The position numbers and the translations under genes were made by a program. From Alphaproteobacteria bacterium (GTDB lineage Bacteria > Myxococcota_A > UBA796 > CAJQPC01): a stretch of DNA of 64,000 nucleotides. The stretch covers positions 62,001 to 126,000 of the forward strand of contig JACKEV010000014.1 in assembly GCA_020632795.1 (NCBI GenBank), written 5' to 3'. The notes under the pieces are model-generated. The model was not told where the DNA came from and did no database searches. It worked only from the letters and a program-made list of their open reading frames with translations. Shown one piece after another: positions 24,018-33,201 of the stretch. How positions within the stretch are numbered: position 1 is the first letter of the stretch; each line of letters starts with the position of its first letter.

Positions 24018-24896
24018 TCACGCCCGCCGCTTCAACGCCATCCACACCGACCCCAGCGTCATCGCCACGCCCACCGCCAGATCCGTCGGCGTCAGCATCG
24101 CCCGCATGTCGGCCACGCCCGCCATCGACGCGGCCCACTCGGTGCTCAGCGTGACCATCCACATCACGGCGAACACGAGGACCAGGCGCTTCGCCCCCAG
24201 GTGCTTCGCCGCGACCAGGTAGAAGCCCATCGAGGGCACCCGCGTCAGCAGGCCGATGCCCAACGCCCAGCCCAGGGTCGACGCCCAGTTCACTGTGTCG
24301 AGGGGCGGGCCCACGAAGGGGAAGGCGAGCAGGAAGGGCAGGGCACAGACGATGAGCACCATGCCGGTCAGACCGGCGCGCTCGGCGGGGGTGACCGCGC
24401 GCTGGTTCGCCGGGTTGCGCGCGGCGAGCACCACCGAGGCCGCGTAGCACAGGGCCGCCGCGCCCACCACCGGCAGCGACCACCACGGCAGGCCCGGCTG
24501 GCTGAACCCCACCCAGGCCGCGCCCCCGCAGAGCAGCGCCACCAGCGCCAGCTCTCCGAGGGTGGGCCACCGCCGCTGGACCCCCGCGTCCCAAAGGACC
24601 AGCATCGCCGCGGCGGTCTGGCAGAGGAAGTCGACCTCGGTGGCCGCGAAGTGCCAGGACACATAGGCCAGCAGGATCCCCACGGCGTAGCGGCAGCCCC
24701 CGAAGGCCCAGGTCTCCCAGTACCGCAGCGCCCCCCGCGCGGCCCGCCGGTCCCCCACCGCCCACAGCACCAGCCCGCCCAGCAGCAGGTTGCCGGTCGA
24801 CACGAGGTAGGGGTCGGCGCCATAGCCCACGATGGCGACACGAAGGCCGCCGTCCAGCACACCCCAGAACGCGACGGAGAGGAGAGCGTAGACCAC
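24018..24896 (-). CDS. EamA/DMT-type transporter, 10 transmembrane segments
   Basis: This 292-residue integral membrane protein is read on the minus strand from GTG 24896. It has about ten hydrophobic segments in two halves, such as VVYALLSVAFWGVLDGG at the start, then LLLGGLVLWAVG, LALVALLCGGAAWVGF and PVVGAAALCYAASVVLAA, and ends with DLAVGVAMTLGSVWMALKRR, a terminal helix typical of EamA/RhaT drug/metabolite transporters. Substrate is unknown. The start lies 2 bases after the stop of the RND-OMF fusion gene, so it is coupled to that operon. An open frame extends upstream into the efflux gene, but that part is the shadow of the TolC-like domain in another frame. Confidence 0.85.
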   Translation of the reverse strand: MVYALLSVAFWGVLDGGLRVAIVGYGADPYLVSTGNLLLGGLVLWAVGDRRAARGALRYWETWAFGGCRYAVGILLAYVSWHFAATEVDFLCQTAAAMLVLWDAGVQRRWPTLGELALVALLCGGAAWVGFSQPGLPWWSLPVVGAAALCYAASVVLAARNPANQRAVTPAERAGLTGMVLIVCALPFLLAFPFVGPPLDTVNWASTLGWALGIGLLTRVPSMGFYLVAAKHLGAKRLVLVFAVMWMVTLSTEWAASMAGVADMRAMLTPTDLAVGVAMTLGSVWMALKRRA

Positions 24897-24898
24897 GC

Positions 24899-27800
24899 CT
24901 ACGGAGTATACGTCCCCGTCGCCACCGCCAGCTGCACGATCGCCAGATCCCGGTTCATCCGCTCGGTCAGCATGCCCAGGCGCGCTGAGGCCAGGGCCAG
25001 GCGGGCGTCCTCGGCCTCCAGCCAGCTGGACGAGCCGGCCTCGAAGCCCAGCTCGGCGAGGCGCAGGGACTCCTCGGCCAGGGCGATCTCCCGCTCGACG
25101 GCCTGGAAGGCCACCTCGGCGCGCTCGTAGCGCTCCCAGGCCACCCGGACGTCCTGCTCGGCCTGCATGCGGGCCTTCTCGGCGGCGTAGTCGGCCACGC
25201 GGCGCTGGGAGGCGTACTGCTTGTTGGTGGCCAACCGGTAGCCGCCGTCCCACAGGGTCCAGTCGGCGGTCAGCACGATCATCCACCAGTCGTTGGAGTC
25301 CTGGAAGCCGGGGTTCTCGGTCCAGGACCAGGTGAACCGGCCGTTGACCGTGGGCAGCCAGCCGAGCTGGTCGGCGCGCAGCATCATGCGGGACGCGTCG
25401 GCCTGGAGCCGGGCGGCGAGCAGGTCCGGGCGGCGGTCGATCGCGACGTCCACCGCCTCATTGGCTGAGGTGAAGCCGGGGGAGGGCGGCGCGGGCATGG
25501 TGACCTGGCTGTCCGTCGGCAGCCCGGTGACGAAGGCGAAGGCCTCCGCGGCGGTGACAAGCTGCTCCCGGCTGGCGCGGAGCTGGCGCTCGGACTGGCT
25601 GACCGCCAGCTCGGCCTGCAGCTCGGCCAGGGGCGGCGCGGCCCCGGCGGCGACCTGGCGCTTCGCGAGGTCGAGGTGCTTCCGGGCGTTGGCCAGGGCC
25701 TCCTCGGAGATGGCGACCGCCTCGTTGCTGACCACCAGCCCGTAGTAGGCCTGGGTGGTCGCGCCGTGGATCCGCATGCGGGTGAAGTCCTCGGTCGAGA
25801 GCGCCGCGTCCCGCAGGGCGTAGGCCCCCTTGAGCGCAGGCACCGAGGCCGCCGTGAAGATGGGCTGGATGATCGAGGCGTTGGCCGCCTTGGCGGTCTT
25901 GGCCTGGATGACCGTGGGCTCGCTGCTGAAGCTGCTGTCGGAAGAGTCGACGTCCTCCATGCTGTCGGCCAGCTCCTGGAGGGCGTCCCAGGTCTCGGGG
26001 CTGACCTGCTGGGGGTTGTTGGAGACGTAGTCCCCGATGGCCAGCCCGTAGGCCTCCAGCGCGGTGCCGTACAGCGAGAAGGCGTCTCCGATCTCGGAGA
26101 AGTCGAGCAGGACCTCGTCCTTGTTGATGGTGTAGGTGCCCTGGACGTTGACCTTGGGCGTGAGCTGCGCCCAGGCCATGCCCACCTGGGCGCGGGCCTG
26201 GACGGTCTGCTCCTCCACCATGCGCAGGTCGAGGTTGTTCTGCTCGGCGGCGGAGATCGCCTGGGCCAGGGAGACGGGCTCGCCGCCCCAGGCGTTCAGG
26301 GGCGCGAGCAGCAGCGCCGCCGCCGCACCGGCCGCCGCCACCCCCGCCTTCCGCCGGCCGCCCCGACGCACCAGGCCACCGAGATCCTCGGTGATGGAGT
26401 ACATCGTCGGCACCATGACCAGGGTGAGCAGGGTCGCGACCGCCAGGCCGAAGCACACCGCGATCGCCATCGGCCCCCAGAACGCCGCCGACTCGCCGCC
26501 CACGATGACGCGCAGCTTGCGGAAGTCGATGCTGAGGCCCGTGGCCATCGGGATGAGGCCCAGGATGGTGGTGATCGCGGTGAGGATGACCGGGCGGAAG
26601 CGCACGATGCCCGCCTGGATCAGGGCCTCGCGCACGTCCATCCCCCGCTTGCGCAGGAGCTGCACGTAGTCGATGAGCACGATGGCGTTGTTCACCACCA
26701 CGCCCGCGAGGCTGATCACGCCGATGCCGGTCATCAGGATGCCGAAGGGGGTGCTGGTCAGCAAAAGCCCCCACAGCACGCCGATCAGGGAGAGGACGAC
26801 CGAGGCCAGGATGATGAAGGGCCGGGAGATGGAGTCGAACTGGGTGACCAGCACCAGGAAGATGAGCACGAGGGCGATGCCGAAGGACCGCAGCAGGAAG
26901 ACCATGGTCTTCGCCTGCTCCCGGTCCGCGCCGCCCATGTTCATCGCGTAGCCGTCGGGCAGCTCGAAGCCATCCATCAGCTCCTTGACGGCGGTCTGGG
27001 CGACGTTGACGTTCACGCCCTCGATGTCCCCGGAGACCGTGATGACCTTGTCCCGGTCGAGGTGCTTGATCGCGCCCGAGCCGCCCAGGGCCTCGTAGGA
27101 GGCCAGCGTGCCCAGGGGTACCATGATGTTGTCCTTGCCGGGGATCCGCAGGTCGAGCACGGACTGGGCGTTGGCCGTGTAGACCGGGTCCAGCTCGACG
27201 ATGATGTCGTACTCGTCCTCGCCGTCGCGCACGACCGACGCCTTGGTGCCCGCCACCGCCGTGCGCAGCGTGTTGGCCACCCGCAGGGTCGACGCGCCCA
27301 GCTTCTTGGCGGCCGCCCGGTCGATGGTGAAGCGCAGCTCGGGGCGCCCGACCCGGTAGTCATCCTTGATGTCGACCACGCCGGGCACGGCGCGCAGCTT
27401 GCGCTGGAAGTCCTGGGAGATCCGGCCCAGCTCGTGGAAGTCCGGCCCGGAGATCTCCACCTCGATGGGCATGCCCACCGGCGGGCCCATCTTGCGGGGG
27501 TCGACGGTGACGTTGGCGCCCACCACCTGGGCCGCCGCCGTGCGTAGCCGCTCGACCGAGTCGAAGGTCGACCCCGAGCGGATCTGCTCGCCCTCGCGGG
27601 CGTTGCCCTTGGTGGGCCGGTAGTCGATGGAGATCTTGCCGGCGTGGGGCACGGAGCTGGCGCCGAAGTTCAGGCCCCCCGACCCCGCGCTGCGTCCGAC
27701 CTCGGTGACGAAGGTGTCGACGTCCCCTTCGCCCCCCAGCACCTGCTCGAGCTGCCGGGCGAACCGGTCGGTGGTCTCCAGTCGGGTGCCGTCCGGGGCG

Positions 27801-29497
27801 GTGATGCCGATGATGACCTGGTTGGGCTCGGTCTGGGGGAAGAACTCGGTGCCGTGGTTGAACATCGCGTACACGACGACCGAGACCAGCAGCGTGACCA
27901 CGCCCGCGCCGATCGACAGGTAGCGGTGGTCGATGGACCACTCCAGGATGCCCTTGTAGCGGGCCATGACCTTGCCCAGCAGGGTGTCGGGCGGGGGCAG
28001 CTCGCCCTCCACGCGCGCGCCCTGGTCCTGCACCGGCTTCATCAGCCGGCTGGTGGCCACCGGGATGACCACCAGCGCCACGAACAGCGAGCTGGTGAGC
28101 ACGATGATGAGCGTCCGGGGCAGGTACCCCATGAACTCGCCCATCACACCCTCCCAGAACAGCAGAGGGGCGAAGGCCAGGCAGGTGGTCAGGGTGGAGG
28201 TGGCCACCGGCAGCGCGACCTCGCTGACCCCGATGATGGAGGCCTCGCGCAGGTCCTTGCCCTCCTCGTGGTGGCGGTAGATGTTCTCGACGATGACGAT
28301 GGCGTTGTCGACGAGCATGCCCAGCGCCAGGATCAGGCTGAACAGCACGATCATGTTCAGGGTGATGCCCAGCGCCTGGATGGTCATGAAGCTGACGAAC
28401 ATCGACAGCGGGATCGCGAGCCCCACGAACCAGGAGTTGCGGAAGCCCATGAAGAACAGGAGCACCCCGACCACCAGCAACAGCCCCGAGATGATGTTGT
28501 TCTCCAGCTCGGTGACGCTGTTCTCGATGTAGCGGGACTGGTCGGCCAGGATCGCGGTCTGCACGCCCTCGGGCCAGGCCTCGGTGGTGGTCGCGACCTC
28601 GGCGCGCACCGCCGCCGCCAGGTCGACGATGTTCTCGCCAACCCGCTTCTGGACCCCCAGGGAGAGGCTGGGGCTGCCGTTCATGCGGCTGTAGGTGGCC
28701 CGGTCGGCGTAGCCGTCGACCACCCGGGCCACGTCGCGCACGAAGAGGGTGCGCCCGCCCACGTTCTTGACCGGGACCGCGGCGATCTGCTCGGCGGACT
28801 CCAGCTCACCGGGCACCCGCAGCAGGTAGTCCGAGCTGTCCGCGTCGACGTTGCCGCCGGGGATGTTGACGTTCTCGGATTGGATCCCGCGGATGATGTC
28901 GTCGAAGGAGACGTCGTAGCGGGCCATGCGGTCGGGCTGGGCCAGCACCCGCAGCTCGCGGGTCAGGCCGCCGGAGAGCTTGACGTCGAGCACCCCGGGG
29001 ATCGCCTCGATGCGGTCCTCCAGGCCCTCGGCCAGGAGCTTGAGCTCCTCCTCGTCCTGGGGGCCGGTCATGGACACGATGAGGATGGGGATGTCGGAGA
29101 AGGAGATCTCCGAGACGACCGGGTCCTCGGCGTCCTCGGGGAGGTCGGGCTGGGCGGCGTCGACCTTCTCGCGGACCTTCTGGAGGGCGTCCTCGATGTC
29201 GACGTCGGGGTTGAACTCCAGGGTGATGACCGAGGCGCCCTCGTAGGAGGTGGACCGCATCTCGTCCACGTCCTTGACGTCCTTGAGCTTTCGCTCCATC
29301 GGGATCGTCACCAGCGTCTCGATGTCCGCCGGGGACACCCCGAAGTACGGGGTGGACACGATCACCACCGGGATCTTGATGTCCGGCGCCGCCTCCCGGG
29401 GAAGCGTGACGTAGGCGCTGATCCCGAAGATGAGGATCGTACCTACGAGGATGACCACTGTGACGGCGTGGTCGACCAGCCAGCGGGCCCAGCCCAT
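24899..29497 (-). CDS. RND efflux pump fused to its TolC-like outer membrane factor
   Basis: One uninterrupted frame of 1532 residues encodes two proteins normally separate. Residues 1-1045 are an AcrB/HAE-type RND inner membrane pump, with TM1 near 10-33, the TM2-6 block from 330 (including LVDNAIVIVENIY of TM4 with the proton-relay Asp), and TM7-12 at about 860-1030. Residues 1074-1532 are a TolC-family channel subunit (PVSLAQAISAAEQNNLDLRM start, DRRPDLLAARLQAD, and LRLAELGFEAGSSSWLEAED near the end). The join is RRGGRRKAGVAAAGAAAALL then LAPLNAWGGE, i.e. a full signal peptide retained inside. A strong Shine-Dalgarno (29502-29509) overlaps the stop of the upstream gene. Confidence 0.93.
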   Translation of the reverse strand: MGWARWLVDHAVTVVILVGTILIFGISAYVTLPREAAPDIKIPVVIVSTPYFGVSPADIETLVTIPMERKLKDVKDVDEMRSTSYEGASVITLEFNPDVDIEDALQKVREKVDAAQPDLPEDAEDPVVSEISFSDIPILIVSMTGPQDEEELKLLAEGLEDRIEAIPGVLDVKLSGGLTRELRVLAQPDRMARYDVSFDDIIRGIQSENVNIPGGNVDADSSDYLLRVPGELESAEQIAAVPVKNVGGRTLFVRDVARVVDGYADRATYSRMNGSPSLSLGVQKRVGENIVDLAAAVRAEVATTTEAWPEGVQTAILADQSRYIENSVTELENNIISGLLLVVGVLLFFMGFRNSWFVGLAIPLSMFVSFMTIQALGITLNMIVLFSLILALGMLVDNAIVIVENIYRHHEEGKDLREASIIGVSEVALPVATSTLTTCLAFAPLLFWEGVMGEFMGYLPRTLIIVLTSSLFVALVVIPVATSRLMKPVQDQGARVEGELPPPDTLLGKVMARYKGILEWSIDHRYLSIGAGVVTLLVSVVVYAMFNHGTEFFPQTEPNQVIIGITAPDGTRLETTDRFARQLEQVLGGEGDVDTFVTEVGRSAGSGGLNFGASSVPHAGKISIDYRPTKGNAREGEQIRSGSTFDSVERLRTAAAQVVGANVTVDPRKMGPPVGMPIEVEISGPDFHELGRISQDFQRKLRAVPGVVDIKDDYRVGRPELRFTIDRAAAKKLGASTLRVANTLRTAVAGTKASVVRDGEDEYDIIVELDPVYTANAQSVLDLRIPGKDNIMVPLGTLASYEALGGSGAIKHLDRDKVITVSGDIEGVNVNVAQTAVKELMDGFELPDGYAMNMGGADREQAKTMVFLLRSFGIALVLIFLVLVTQFDSISRPFIILASVVLSLIGVLWGLLLTSTPFGILMTGIGVISLAGVVVNNAIVLIDYVQLLRKRGMDVREALIQAGIVRFRPVILTAITTILGLIPMATGLSIDFRKLRVIVGGESAAFWGPMAIAVCFGLAVATLLTLVMVPTMYSITEDLGGLVRRGGRRKAGVAAAGAAAALLLAPLNAWGGEPVSLAQAISAAEQNNLDLRMVEEQTVQARAQVGMAWAQLTPKVNVQGTYTINKDEVLLDFSEIGDAFSLYGTALEAYGLAIGDYVSNNPQQVSPETWDALQELADSMEDVDSSDSSFSSEPTVIQAKTAKAANASIIQPIFTAASVPALKGAYALRDAALSTEDFTRMRIHGATTQAYYGLVVSNEAVAISEEALANARKHLDLAKRQVAAGAAPPLAELQAELAVSQSERQLRASREQLVTAAEAFAFVTGLPTDSQVTMPAPPSPGFTSANEAVDVAIDRRPDLLAARLQADASRMMLRADQLGWLPTVNGRFTWSWTENPGFQDSNDWWMIVLTADWTLWDGGYRLATNKQYASQRRVADYAAEKARMQAEQDVRVAWERYERAEVAFQAVEREIALAEESLRLAELGFEAGSSSWLEAEDARLALASARLGMLTERMNRDLAIVQLAVATGTYTP

Positions 29498-29506
29498 CGT
29501 CTCCTC

Positions 29507-30586
29507 CTACCAGACCACGCGGCCGTCGGTGCAGCAGGTGCCCGAACGGACGACGATGAGGGGGTCGCCTTCGGCCAGCTCGCGGTGCCCCGCGCTGACC
29601 ACCTGATCCCCGGCGGACAGGCCCTCGGAGACCACCACCTGATCGCCGATGAAGGCGGCGAGGGTGACGTCCTGCCAGGCCGCGGCGCCGTCCTTGTCCA
29701 GGAAGACCCCGCTGCGGTCGATGCGGGTGACCACCCAGTCCTGGGGGATGACGATGGCGTCGGTGGCGACGACGCGCTCCAGGGAGACCCGCCCCAGCAT
29801 GCCGGGCATCAGGGCGCCGTCGGGGTTGGGGACCTCGACCTCGACCTGCCAGGTGCGGCTGCTCGGGTCGGCGGCGACGCCCCGGGTGACCACGGTGCCG
29901 GTGAAGGCCCCGGGGAGGGACTGGACCCGCAGGGTGACCGCCTGACCCTCGGTGAAGTGGACGATGTCGCGGTCGGACACCGAGACCTTGGCGAGCACCG
30001 GGTCGTCCTGGACCAGCCGGGCGACCGGGGCCCCCGGGCCGGCGATCTCGCCGGGGTCGACCATGACGTCAGCGACGCGCCCGGAGAAGGGCGCGGTCAC
30101 CAGGGCACGGCCGAGCTGGATCTTCGCGATGTCGGCGTTGGCCCGAGTGACCCGGGCGTTGGTCTCCGCCGCCAGGAGCTGGCTCTGGGACACGCCGTCG
30201 GCGAGCTTGCGGGCGCGCGCCAGCTCGGCCTCGGCCTGCTCGGCCTGGGCGGTGGCGATCTCGAGCTGGGCGGCCCGGGTGCCGTAGTCGATCCGGGCGA
30301 TGCCCTGGCCCCGGCGCACGGTCTCGCCCCGGCGCACCAGCACCGCGTCGACGTGGCCGCCCATGGGGGAGGCGAGCATCGCGTCGTTGACGCCGTCGAG
30401 CTCGGCGGGCAGGTCCAGCGCCCGGCGGGCATCGGTGGGCTGCACCCGGGCGACCTCGACCCGGACGCCGGGGGCGTCGGGCAGGGTGATGTCGGCTGCG
30501 GCCTGGGCGTCCTCCACGTCACCGGAGGCGCACGAGACCGTGAGCAGGAGCGCGCCGAGCACAGGCGCGAGGTGGATGGGCTTCAC
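29507..30586 (-). CDS. Periplasmic membrane fusion lipoprotein (AcrA/HlyD-like)
   Basis: This 359-residue adaptor links the RND pump to the outer membrane channel. It has a lipoprotein leader LLLTVSCASG with lipobox cysteine at about residue 19. The barrel-hairpin order is typical: a lipoyl half-motif (SPMGGHVDAVLVRRGETVRR), an alpha hairpin (LEIATAQAEQAEAELARARK), a second lipoyl half (VTAPFSGRVADVMVDPGEIA), then beta-barrel and membrane-proximal domains. It overlaps the TetR stop as ATGA, and its stop is inside the Shine-Dalgarno of the RND gene. Because the partner is an RND-OMF fusion, this one adaptor completes the tripartite pump in two polypeptides plus the adaptor. Confidence 0.92.
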   Translation of the reverse strand: MKPIHLAPVLGALLLTVSCASGDVEDAQAAADITLPDAPGVRVEVARVQPTDARRALDLPAELDGVNDAMLASPMGGHVDAVLVRRGETVRRGQGIARIDYGTRAAQLEIATAQAEQAEAELARARKLADGVSQSQLLAAETNARVTRANADIAKIQLGRALVTAPFSGRVADVMVDPGEIAGPGAPVARLVQDDPVLAKVSVSDRDIVHFTEGQAVTLRVQSLPGAFTGTVVTRGVAADPSSRTWQVEVEVPNPDGALMPGMLGRVSLERVVATDAIVIPQDWVVTRIDRSGVFLDKDGAAAWQDVTLAAFIGDQVVVSEGLSAGDQVVSAGHRELAEGDPLIVVRSGTCCTDGRVVW

Positions 30587-31170
30587 GACTTCACTCCATG
30601 AAGGAACAGGTCGACGATGGCGTCTGCGGTGTCCGGCTCCAGCGCGTGCCCGGCGCGCAAGGCGCCCCCGATGCGCATGTGGATGGACCCCATCAGGAGA
30701 TAGATGCTGCTGCTTACGTCGTGCTGGACCAGCTCGCCAGCCTCGACGCCCTCCTTGAGCAGGGCGAGCAGGGCGTTGACCTCGGCGGCGTGGAACCGCA
30801 TGCTGTCGATCTCGGGCGCGCCTTGACCGGCCTGGTGGAAGGCCATGATGAGGAAGCGCAGCACGTCGGGGCGCTCATCGAGCACCCGGAAGCTGCTGCG
30901 CACGTAGCGGCGCAGGCGCTGAACCACGGTGCCCTCGCCCCCCACGATCCGCTCGGCGGCGCTCAGCCACTCGCTGGTGTGGTGCTCGACCAGGGCGGTG
31001 AACAGGCCTTCCTTGCTGCCGAAGTGGTAGTAGAGGGTCGGCTTGGTCACCCCCACCGCGTCGGTGATCTCCCGCACCGAGGTGCGGGCGTAGCCCTGAT
31101 CGGCGAGCAGGCGGGTGGCTTCGACGATGATCCGCTCTCGAACGTCGAGCTCGGACATGGTGCGCTCCAA
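30583..31170 (-). CDS. TetR/AcrR-family transcriptional repressor
   Basis: This 195-residue protein has the TetR N-terminal helix-turn-helix: ERIIVEATRLLADQGYARTS, VREITDAVGVTKPTLYYHFG, then SKEGLFTALVEHH. The C-terminal 130 residues are helical and variable, as in ligand-binding domains of this family (GQGAPEIDSMRFHAAEVN is part of it). Translation may begin at ATG 31170 or at 31158 (MSELDVRE); both are possible. The gene heads the efflux operon and lies 9 bases from a perfect palindrome (31180-31195), so autoregulation is likely. Its ligand cannot be read from the sequence. Confidence 0.93.
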   Translation of the reverse strand: MERTMSELDVRERIIVEATRLLADQGYARTSVREITDAVGVTKPTLYYHFGSKEGLFTALVEHHTSEWLSAAERIVGGEGTVVQRLRRYVRSSFRVLDERPDVLRFLIMAFHQAGQGAPEIDSMRFHAAEVNALLALLKEGVEAGELVQHDVSSSIYLLMGSIHMRIGGALRAGHALEPDTADAIVDLFLHGVKS

Positions 31171-31179
31171 GGCAGGCTA

Positions 31180-31195
31180 CTTACCGGTCGGTAAG
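31180..31195. promoter_or_regulatory. Candidate TetR operator upstream of the efflux operon
   Basis: CTTACCG-GT-CGGTAAG is a perfect inverted repeat with 7-base arms and a 2-base centre. TetR/AcrR operators are commonly 14-18 base palindromes of this kind with ACCGnnCGGT cores. It lies 9 bases upstream of the repressor start codon, where binding would block transcription or translation initiation. Confidence 0.7.
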
Positions 31196-31303
31196 CAACC
31201 TTGTCGGGGCACGTATGTGATGGCACCGGAGACGTCAAGGTCGATTCCTTGGACGCGGTGGCCACGCCGCCCTGATAATCTCTCTTCCCGCTGGGAGGCG
31301 ACC

Positions 31304-33163
31304 TTGACCGACGGTCTGCGCTTCGAGTTGATGATCGGGGGGCGCGTGGTCGGCCCCGTCGCCTCGATCTCGGCCTTCACCCCCCCGCCGCGCCCGGACT
31401 GGACGCTGCGCCTGCGGGCGAACGACCCCCAGCTCGTCTCGGTGGCGGTCCAGCAGCTCCGGCAGGCGGGGGTGACGCGGCTCGCGCTCACCGGGGTCAA
31501 CGACGCCTCACTCCTGCCTGTCGCGGCGCTGCCCCAGCTCGAGGCGCTGTCCCTGGACGCACCGGGCCTGACCGACGAGGGGCTGAGCCCCCTCGCCGAG
31601 CTGCGCCAGCTCGAAGCCCTGACCCTCACCTTCAGCCAGGTCCAGGGCCCCGGGCTGGCCGCGATCGCCGACCTGGAGGGGCTGCGCGCGCTGCGCATCG
31701 CCGACGCCCCGCTCACCGGCGAGGCCCTACCCCACATCGGGCGGCTCACCGGCCTGACCGCGCTGACCCTGAACGGCGCCCCCCTGGACGGCGTGGCCCT
31801 GGCCTCCCTCGCCGGGCTGACCCGCCTCAAGGCGCTGTCCCTGCGGGGCTGCGCGCCGGGGCACGCCGGGCTGGAGTTCCTGTGGCGGCTCCGCGCGCTG
31901 GAGGCCCTCAACCTTGCCGGTGAGCAGGGCATCACGGACGACGAGCTGGCGCCGCTGGCCGGGCTGTCGGCCCTCCAGCAGCTCCTGCTCACGGGGCGCC
32001 GGGGGGTGCGGGGTCCCGGACTCCGGCACCTCAGCGAGCTGGCGCACCTGCGCATCCTGGACCTCTCGGGCGCCGAGATCGTGCACGCCCACCTGCGGCA
32101 CCTCGCCGGGCTGGGCCTCACCCACCTGCGCCTGGCCCGGAACCCGCTGTGGGACCTCGACGCCGTGCGCCGGGCCCTGGAGGGACGCTCCGAGGACGAC
32201 GTGGCTGCCCGCATGACCCTCTCCGACGCCTGGCCGACCCGCTACGAGATGCGCTGGGAGGAGGGCTACGGGGACTTCACCGTCGAGTTCCTGCCCCCCG
32301 AGGCCCCGATCCCCGCCCTGAGCGAGGACGACCTCGTGCCGGTGGTCGACCCCATGCCCGCGCAGGAGCGGCTCCAGCGCCTGAGGGAGGCCGCCGCCCT
32401 CTACGACCTCGACCTGGACGCGGTCACCCCCCCGCTGACCGGGCTGTCGGCGCTGGGGACCCTCTCGGGCCTGCGGGTCCTCGACCTCTCCGACACCCCG
32501 GTCCGCCCCGAGGACCTCGCCGCCGACGGGCCGCGCTGGCCCGCGCTGGCCACGCTGGAGCTGGCCCGCACCGGGGTGGACGACCTCGCGCCCCTGGCCC
32601 TGCCCGCGGGGCTGGTGAACCTGGACCTCTCCGGCTGCCCGGACCTGCCTCGGCTGCTGGCGGGGCTGCCGCCCGGGGTGCAGACCCTGCGGATCGGCGG
32701 GGGGCGGCTGGGCCCGGCCGCGCTGGCCCCCCTGGGGCGCCTCGCCGGCCTCCACTCCCTCCAGGTCCACGGCAGCGCGCTGGTCGACGGGGCGCTGCGG
32801 GCCCTGTCCGGCGGGGCGCTGCGGGTCCTCATCCTCCACGCCTGCACCCTCGAGGACGCCGGGCTCGGGGGGTTGGCGGCGCTGTCCACCCTCGAGGCCC
32901 TGGACCTGAGCCGCAGCGCGCTCTCCGAGGCCGACCGGGCCTCGCTGGGCGACCTCACCCAGCTCCACCACCTCAACCTCAACAAGACCGGGGTGACCGA
33001 CCGCGACGTGGTCGGCTTCGCCGCCTTCGAGCACCTGCGCTGGCTGGGGCTGGCCTTCACCGAGGTCAGCCCCGAGGTCATCCTCCAGCTCGCCGAGGCT
33101 CTGCCCCAGGCGGCGGTGGCCCGCTCCATCAAGCCCGACGACGCGCCCCCCGAGGGGGCGTAG
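31304..33163 (+). CDS. Leucine-rich repeat protein
   Basis: This 619-residue protein consists almost entirely of leucine-rich repeats of about 23-25 residues, e.g. LPQLEALSLDAPGLTDEGLS, LRQLEALTLTFSQVQGPGLA, LTGLTALTLNGAPLDGVALA and LSTLEALDLSRSALSEADRA. A break near residues 300-370 (a non-repeat, acidic segment containing RYEMRWEEGYGDFTVEFLPP) splits the repeats into two arrays. No signal peptide or membrane segment is visible, so it is probably cytoplasmic. The start is TTG with GGGAGGCG upstream; an ATG is available at 31331. LRR proteins bind other proteins, and this one sits beside a Ser/Thr kinase 38 bases downstream, which could be a partner. Confidence 0.85.
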   Translation: MTDGLRFELMIGGRVVGPVASISAFTPPPRPDWTLRLRANDPQLVSVAVQQLRQAGVTRLALTGVNDASLLPVAALPQLEALSLDAPGLTDEGLSPLAELRQLEALTLTFSQVQGPGLAAIADLEGLRALRIADAPLTGEALPHIGRLTGLTALTLNGAPLDGVALASLAGLTRLKALSLRGCAPGHAGLEFLWRLRALEALNLAGEQGITDDELAPLAGLSALQQLLLTGRRGVRGPGLRHLSELAHLRILDLSGAEIVHAHLRHLAGLGLTHLRLARNPLWDLDAVRRALEGRSEDDVAARMTLSDAWPTRYEMRWEEGYGDFTVEFLPPEAPIPALSEDDLVPVVDPMPAQERLQRLREAAALYDLDLDAVTPPLTGLSALGTLSGLRVLDLSDTPVRPEDLAADGPRWPALATLELARTGVDDLAPLALPAGLVNLDLSGCPDLPRLLAGLPPGVQTLRIGGGRLGPAALAPLGRLAGLHSLQVHGSALVDGALRALSGGALRVLILHACTLEDAGLGGLAALSTLEALDLSRSALSEADRASLGDLTQLHHLNLNKTGVTDRDVVGFAAFEHLRWLGLAFTEVSPEVILQLAEALPQAAVARSIKPDDAPPEGA

Positions 33164-33201
33164 CTACCCGCGAAGGCCCCGGACGGGCTACACTGCTGCG
33201 C

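Noticed and set aside
23841..25130. Plus-strand open frame across the transporter gene
   Set aside because: Most of it is antisense to the 10-TM transporter, whose hydrophobic pattern is clear on the minus strand.
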